From positions 1 through 51,817 of the forward strand of contig QHUJ01000148.1 in the NCBI GenBank assembly GCA_003221895.1: a stretch of DNA of 51,817 bases, given 5' to 3'. Position numbers and translations under genes: made by a program. Shown piece by piece: positions 48,602 to 51,817 of this stretch. This DNA comes from Gemmatimonadota bacterium (GTDB taxonomy: Bacteria > Gemmatimonadota > Gemmatimonadetes > Gemmatimonadales > GWC2-71-9). Within the stretch, counting starts at the first letter, position 1. Every line of letters begins with the position of its first letter. The notes under the pieces are model-generated. The model was not told where the DNA came from. It did not search any database and was given only the letters and a program-made list of their open reading frames with translations.

Positions 48602-49172
48602 GTAACTCCTCATCGGGGTCGAAAGCGACGTATTTACCACGCGCCCGCTGTTGCGCCAGCCAGGTGTCGAAGCCGGAGGGGGTCAGGCCGTTGGAGCGTT
48701 CTTGCTGCTCCGCCGAGCGTATCGCCAGAAAGTTGGCGTATTCATTCTTGACGTGCTCGTTGTGGCCCCGCACCCACCGCCAGTCGATGGTATGATGAGC
48801 GGCCACCTGCGCCAGCGCCTGCCACAGCTCGACGTTCTCGAGCGTGCCGGTCTTGCGACGCCAGCCCCGTGCCTGCCAGGCGGGCATCCATTCGGTCATC
48901 CCTTTCACCAGATACTCGGAATCTGAAACGAAGCGCACGACGGCGTTGTGCCACTGGCGGCGAACCCACTCCAGCGTCGCAATCGCGCCGGCCAGCGCCA
49001 TCCGGTTGTTCGTGGTCTGCGGCGCGCAGTCGTAGAAATCCCAGCGCGCCACGCTGTCGCCCGCGGGCGCCTCGATCAGCGACGCGTTGCCGCCGCGGCT
49101 CGCCTTGCTCGAGTCGTTCCCGAGACAGCTCTCGTCGGCGTGCACGAGTACGAACGGCTGCCCTGCTGTCAT
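48588..49172 (-). CDS. RNase HI-like protein with two altered catalytic residues
   Basis: A 194-residue RNase H-fold protein. Asp13 (HADESCLGN) and Asp84 (FVSDSEYLVKGMTEW) match E. coli Asp10 and Asp70, but the Glu48 position is Ala59 (TTNNRMALAGAI) and the Asp134 position is Asn147 (GHNEHVKNEYANFLA). The WRWVRGH motif is kept. This matches a known variant subgroup of RNase H-like proteins; activity is uncertain. Start ATG 49172 has an ATGA overlap with the universal stress protein gene. Confidence 0.88.
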   Translation of the reverse strand: MTAGQPFVLVHADESCLGNDSSKASRGGNASLIEAPAGDSVARWDFYDCAPQTTNNRMALAGAIATLEWVRRQWHNAVVRFVSDSEYLVKGMTEWMPAWQARGWRRKTGTLENVELWQALAQVAAHHTIDWRWVRGHNEHVKNEYANFLAIRSAEQQERSNGLTPSGFDTWLAQQRARGKYVAFDPDEELHERK

Positions 49173-49924
49173 GGCTCGATCACGACGGGAATGTCGGTTT
49201 GCTGCAAGATCTCCTCGGCGTGGGAAGCGGTCACCTGCGCCCGCTGGCCGACGTGGGCCCCGGCAAACAGCGCGTCGCACCCAATGCGCTGAACCACCCG
49301 GGCCACGGCTTCACCCGGTGTGCCACGCTCGATGTGTGTCTCGAACGCCACGCCTTGCAACGACAAGACCGCCTCCGCTTCTCCAACGACCAGAATGCCG
49401 ATCGCCGGATCGATCGTCGCGTGGATGATGTGCACCGTGCTCTGCGTGACGCTCGCAAACCGGGCCACCGCTGCCAGCGCCCGTTGCGCCGTCGGCCGGC
49501 CGTCATACGCAATGGCGCAGGAGTTCATGGGCGACGGCTTGCTCGCGCACACGATCACGCTGCGCTCCGCGATCCGGATCAATGCCGAGACCGTCTTGCC
49601 CAGCCCATCCGCCGGTGAGGAGCGCCCGCGCTTTCCCACGAGCACTGTGTCGACATCACGCGCGAGCGTCGCGAGCTCTGTGCTGGGGTCACCGAACAGC
49701 TGAACCGTTTGTACCGGCAACCCGGCGTCGCTCACGCGCTCCTCGGCGCGGCTCAGCAGTTCACCGGAGTCGGAGGCGCGCCGTCCACCACCGAGCAGGT
49801 GCGTCTCCCTGACGTGCACGACGAGGAGCCGGGATTTGAATCGTTTGCCGACGACGACCGCCTGCTCCAGCGCTTCATCGGCGTTGGGGCTGCCGTCCAG
49901 GCCAATCAGCAATCGGGTGAACAC
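49169..49924 (-). CDS. Universal stress protein, tandem UspA domains
   Basis: A 251-residue protein with two UspA domains. The first has RLLIGLDGSPNADEALEQAV and ATP-binding GKRGRSSPADGLGKTVSALIR; the second has CAIAYDGRPTAQRALAAVA and a degenerate ATP loop (AGAHVGQRAQVTASHAEEIL). Start is GTG 49924. It is cytosolic and lies before the RNase H-like gene in the same operon. Which stress it responds to is not evident. Confidence 0.9.
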   Translation of the reverse strand: MFTRLLIGLDGSPNADEALEQAVVVGKRFKSRLLVVHVRETHLLGGGRRASDSGELLSRAEERVSDAGLPVQTVQLFGDPSTELATLARDVDTVLVGKRGRSSPADGLGKTVSALIRIAERSVIVCASKPSPMNSCAIAYDGRPTAQRALAAVARFASVTQSTVHIIHATIDPAIGILVVGEAEAVLSLQGVAFETHIERGTPGEAVARVVQRIGCDALFAGAHVGQRAQVTASHAEEILQQTDIPVVIEP

Positions 49925-49939
49925 GCTACGGAGCGGCGC

Positions 49940-50176
49940 TCAGGGCAGCACCGCGAAGCTCTCGAGGTCGCGCAAGCGAAACGCAAGCAGGTCGCCAGTC
50001 ATGGGTAACCGTCCCGTGAGCACGTCATCGCGCCCGCTCGTTTCGAGGCGCTCGGCCACGACGACATATTCGGTGCCGCGACGCCGGAGCGCTACCCGCA
50101 GGTGTTGCCGGACGGCGCGCTCCAACGCATCGAGCGCCTCCGGCGACAACGAGCGGTATTCGGGAATCGTGGCCAT
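49940..50176 (-). CDS. Small protein of unknown function downstream of selD
   Basis: A 78-residue protein starting MATIPEYRSLSPEALDAL, with an amphipathic helix (LERAVRQHLRVALRRRG) and the strand TEYVVVAERLE. No cysteine or membrane segment. It starts 10 nt after the selD stop, so it is probably cotranscribed. No family is recognised. Confidence 0.6.
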   Translation of the reverse strand: MATIPEYRSLSPEALDALERAVRQHLRVALRRRGTEYVVVAERLETSGRDDVLTGRLPMTGDLLAFRLRDLESFAVLP

Positions 50177-50186
50177 GAGCCGGGTG

Positions 50187-51227
50187 TCAGGAGACCGTAA
50201 TAGTTCCGGGCGGTCCACCCACAATGCGCCCAATGCGCGCCGCGGCAGGCGTCTTTTCATTCTTTAGTGCGGCCAGCAGTGAGTCAGCTCGATTGGGCGG
50301 CACGGCAATCAGCAAGCCACCTGATGTTTGCGCATCGAACAGCAGCACGCGAATCGTCTCGGGTACCGCGGCATCGAACCGCACTGTGTCCGCGAGGGCC
50401 TCGCGGTTGCGCTTGGTGCCGCCCGGGATCGCGCCGCGCGCTGCGAGATCCGCCGCCCTGGGGAGCAGCGGCACGCTCGCCGCGTCGATCTCGGCAGACA
50501 CACCGCTCGCCGCAAGCATGTTGTGCAGGTGGCCCAGGAGCCCGAATCCGGTGACATCCGTGGCTGCATGCGCGCCATTGGCGAGCATCGCGCGCGCGCC
50601 GCCGGCGTTGAGCGTCGCCATCGACGTCACGGCATCTGCCAGATCCGCTGCGGAAGCGAGATCGCGTTTCAGCGCGGTCGTCAGCACGCCGGTGCCGATC
50701 GGCTTCGTGAGAACGAGCACGTCGCCCGCTTGGGCGTTGGCCAGTGTTACGATGCGGTTTGGGTGTACCTCGCCGATCGCGACCATGCCGTACTTGGGTT
50801 CGGGATCATCGACGGAGTGGCCGCCGAGCACGAACGCTCCGGCTTCGCGCGCGATATCGGCGCCGCCGCGCAGCACGTCGCCCAGCAGCTCATAGGGCAA
50901 GGTGTCGCGTGGCCAGCCGACGATGTTCAGCGCGAGCAACGGCGTAGCGCCCATCGCATAGATGTCGGAGAGGGCGTTGGCAGCGGCGATGCGACCGAAG
51001 TCGTAGGCGTCGTCGACGATGGGTGTGAAAAAGTCCACGGTCGCCACGATCGCGCGATCCGGCGTCAACTGGTACACGGCGGCGTCGTCCCGCGTCGAAG
51101 CATCGACCAGGATGCGTGGATCCGTGAAGGTTGGCACGTGGCGCAAGACCTGCGCCAGCTCGGCAGGGCCGAGCTTGCAGGCTCAGCCGGCGCCGTGCGA
51201 AAGCGCAGTCAGCCGAATGGTCGTCAT
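50187..51227 (-). CDS. selD: Selenide, water dikinase with in-frame UGA (selenocysteine)
   Basis: A 346-residue enzyme making selenophosphate from selenide and ATP. Reading from ATG 51227 gives MTTIRLTALSHGAG, then TGA at 51185-51183, then ACKLGPAELAQVL and an uninterrupted SelD (VDFFTPIVDDAYDFGRIAAA; GGHSVDDPEPKYGM; TDVTGFGLLGHL; DAQTSGGLL). The TGA takes the place of the first Cys of the SelD active-site motif GCGCK, with Lys18 following, so it must encode Sec15. A conventional gene finder would start it near 51146 and miss the active site. A TATCTT -10 box lies 9 nt before the start. Confidence 0.93.
51148..51182 (-). promoter_or_regulatory. Candidate bacterial SECIS hairpin after the selD UGA
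   Basis: Immediately after UGA the mRNA can fold an outer 5-bp stem (CCUGC / GCAGG region) and a perfect inner 8-bp stem AGCUCGGC / GCCGAGCU with a 3-nt loop. Position and distance fit a bSECIS; the loop lacks the GG/GU usually seen, so this is tentative. Confidence 0.5.
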
Positions 51228-51236
51228 TGTGCAGCG

Positions 51237-51242
51237 AAGATA
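51237..51242 (-). promoter_or_regulatory. -10 box of selD
   Basis: TATCTT on the minus strand ends 9 nt before ATG 51227, with no Shine-Dalgarno between. Confidence 0.4.
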
Positions 51243-51243
51243 G

Positions 51244-51624
51244 CTACGAAAGACGCCAGGCGAGCAGCGCTCCCGCAGCGACGTACCGCGCAACATCACA
51301 CACGATATCGGTCACGATCGCGCGCCTTGCCATTCCCTCGGGTGCCGGTGTAAACCACTTCGGTGAAGAAACCAGCAATCCAAACAACAGAAACAACATC
51401 CACCACGCACCGCTCCCCAGCGAATCGAACCACAATGACGCGATCAACGTGAGCAGCGCGGCTTCCACGAGTCGCCGTTTGAGCACGAACGTCGGGACGC
51501 CTACGTAGACCGTGGCGTCCGGTGGCACGGCCAGCCGGTTGACGATATAGGTCGTGAGAAATGTCGCGATCTCGAACCACGCGCCGACGACGATCCAGGC
51601 GAATACGATCCGGCCGAGCGTCAC
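51244..51624 (-). CDS. Small membrane protein of unknown function
   Basis: A 126-residue protein starting at GTG 51624, with about three hydrophobic helices (GRIVFAWIVVGAWFEIATFL; ALLTLIASLWF; WWMLFLLFGLLVSS). Basic residues lie in the loops. No family recognised. It starts just ahead of the amidohydrolase stop codon (TAG at 51625-51627) and is followed by selD on the same strand. Confidence 0.65.
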   Translation of the reverse strand: MTLGRIVFAWIVVGAWFEIATFLTTYIVNRLAVPPDATVYVGVPTFVLKRRLVEAALLTLIASLWFDSLGSGAWWMLFLLFGLLVSSPKWFTPAPEGMARRAIVTDIVCDVARYVAAGALLAWRLS

Positions 51625-51817
51625 CTAGCGCGACCCGCGGTAGCCCGGCCCTCGCAGTCCCCGACCAGGCCGCTCGCTGGTGATCTGACCCTTCCGCAGC
51701 ACGGCCTTCCCGTTGACCAGCACATACTCGATGCCGGCGGATGTCTGATGCGGCTGCTCGAACGTGGCGCGGTCGATCACCGTCGCCGGGTTGAAGACGG
51801 TGATGTCGGCATACATG
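51625..51817 (-). CDS. Amidohydrolase / N-acyl-D-amino-acid deacylase, C-terminal end (cut by window edge)
   Basis: Only the last 63 residues are present; the gene continues beyond the right edge. The sequence MYADITVFNPATVIDRATFE, then YVLVNGKAVLRKG and PGRGLRGPGYR, is the C-terminal beta-sandwich of D-aminoacylase-type amidohydrolases, where the composite domain closes the metal site. Substrate cannot be inferred from this fragment. Confidence 0.8.
   Translation of the reverse strand, partial: MYADITVFNPATVIDRATFEQPHQTSAGIEYVLVNGKAVLRKGQITSERPGRGLRGPGYRGSR

Noticed and set aside
50187-51146. selD as a shorter ordinary gene starting near 51146
   Set aside because: This start lacks the ATP/selenide active-site segment; reading through the UGA restores it.

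Overview
The window is high-GC bacterial chromosome, almost fully coding, with genes in long same-strand runs joined by 4-base ATGA/GTGA overlaps. The mix suggests a soil-type member of the Gemmatimonadota or a close relative: a DUF1501/DUF1800 secreted pair, small lipoproteins carrying only a TonB-plug-like domain, EF-G2, long-form ThyX, and the agmatine deiminase / N-carbamoylputrescine amidase route. This placement is an inference from gene content; there is no rRNA or other phylogenetic marker. I saw no tRNA, rRNA, CRISPR array, insertion sequence or prophage.

Layout. 1-5.5 kb: 5' end of an amino-acid permease, a tiny membrane protein, a Spy-like protein, thioredoxin 2, then a minus-strand aconitase operon. 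5.5-13.3 kb: membrane protein, cytosolic HtrA-like protease, a HAD phosphatase behind an attenuator-like leader, a plug-like protein, the DUF1501/DUF1800 pair and an ABC exporter. 13.3-22.3 kb: NTF2-like protein, a LytS-type kinase with a chimeric response regulator, a beta-lactamase-fold hydrolase, an ArsC-like protein, a second plug-like lipoprotein, a truncated EamA transporter, a subtilase and a frameshifted MFS transporter. 22.4-28 kb: EF-G2, a full-length beta-propeller lipoprotein beside its internally deleted copy, and putrescine biosynthesis. 28-33.4 kb: a nitrogen operon (gltB, PII and a broken amt) behind a second attenuator-like leader. 33.4-37 kb: a tightly overlapping operon of two ATP-grasp ligases, a GNAT and a lysine 2,3-aminomutase. 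37-51.8 kb: thyX, a GlcD-type oxidase, DUF116, an amino-acid permease, a thiolase / slipin / 3-hydroxyacyl-CoA dehydrogenase operon, a decarboxylating dehydrogenase, deoxycytidylate deaminase, an RNase H-like protein, a universal stress protein, selD and a partial amidohydrolase.

Main points. (1) The kamA-GNAT-ATP-grasp-ATP-grasp operon looks like a pathway for an N-acetylated, beta-lysine-containing small peptide or solute; this is the best candidate for an undescribed system. (2) selD is itself a selenoprotein gene: an in-frame UGA replaces the first active-site Cys codon, so the organism should decode Sec. (3) Two leaders (upstream of the HAD gene and of gltB) share one design: promoter, short ORF whose 3' end encodes an antiterminator strand, then an intrinsic terminator. 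(4) Many transcription units have a TANNNT -10 box only 5-9 nt before the start codon, implying widespread leaderless mRNAs. (5) Several genes are broken or miniaturised (amt, MFS, EamA, beta-propeller copy), and GC-rich palindromic repeats lie in frame inside a DUF1800 gene and form the end of the agmatine deiminase gene.
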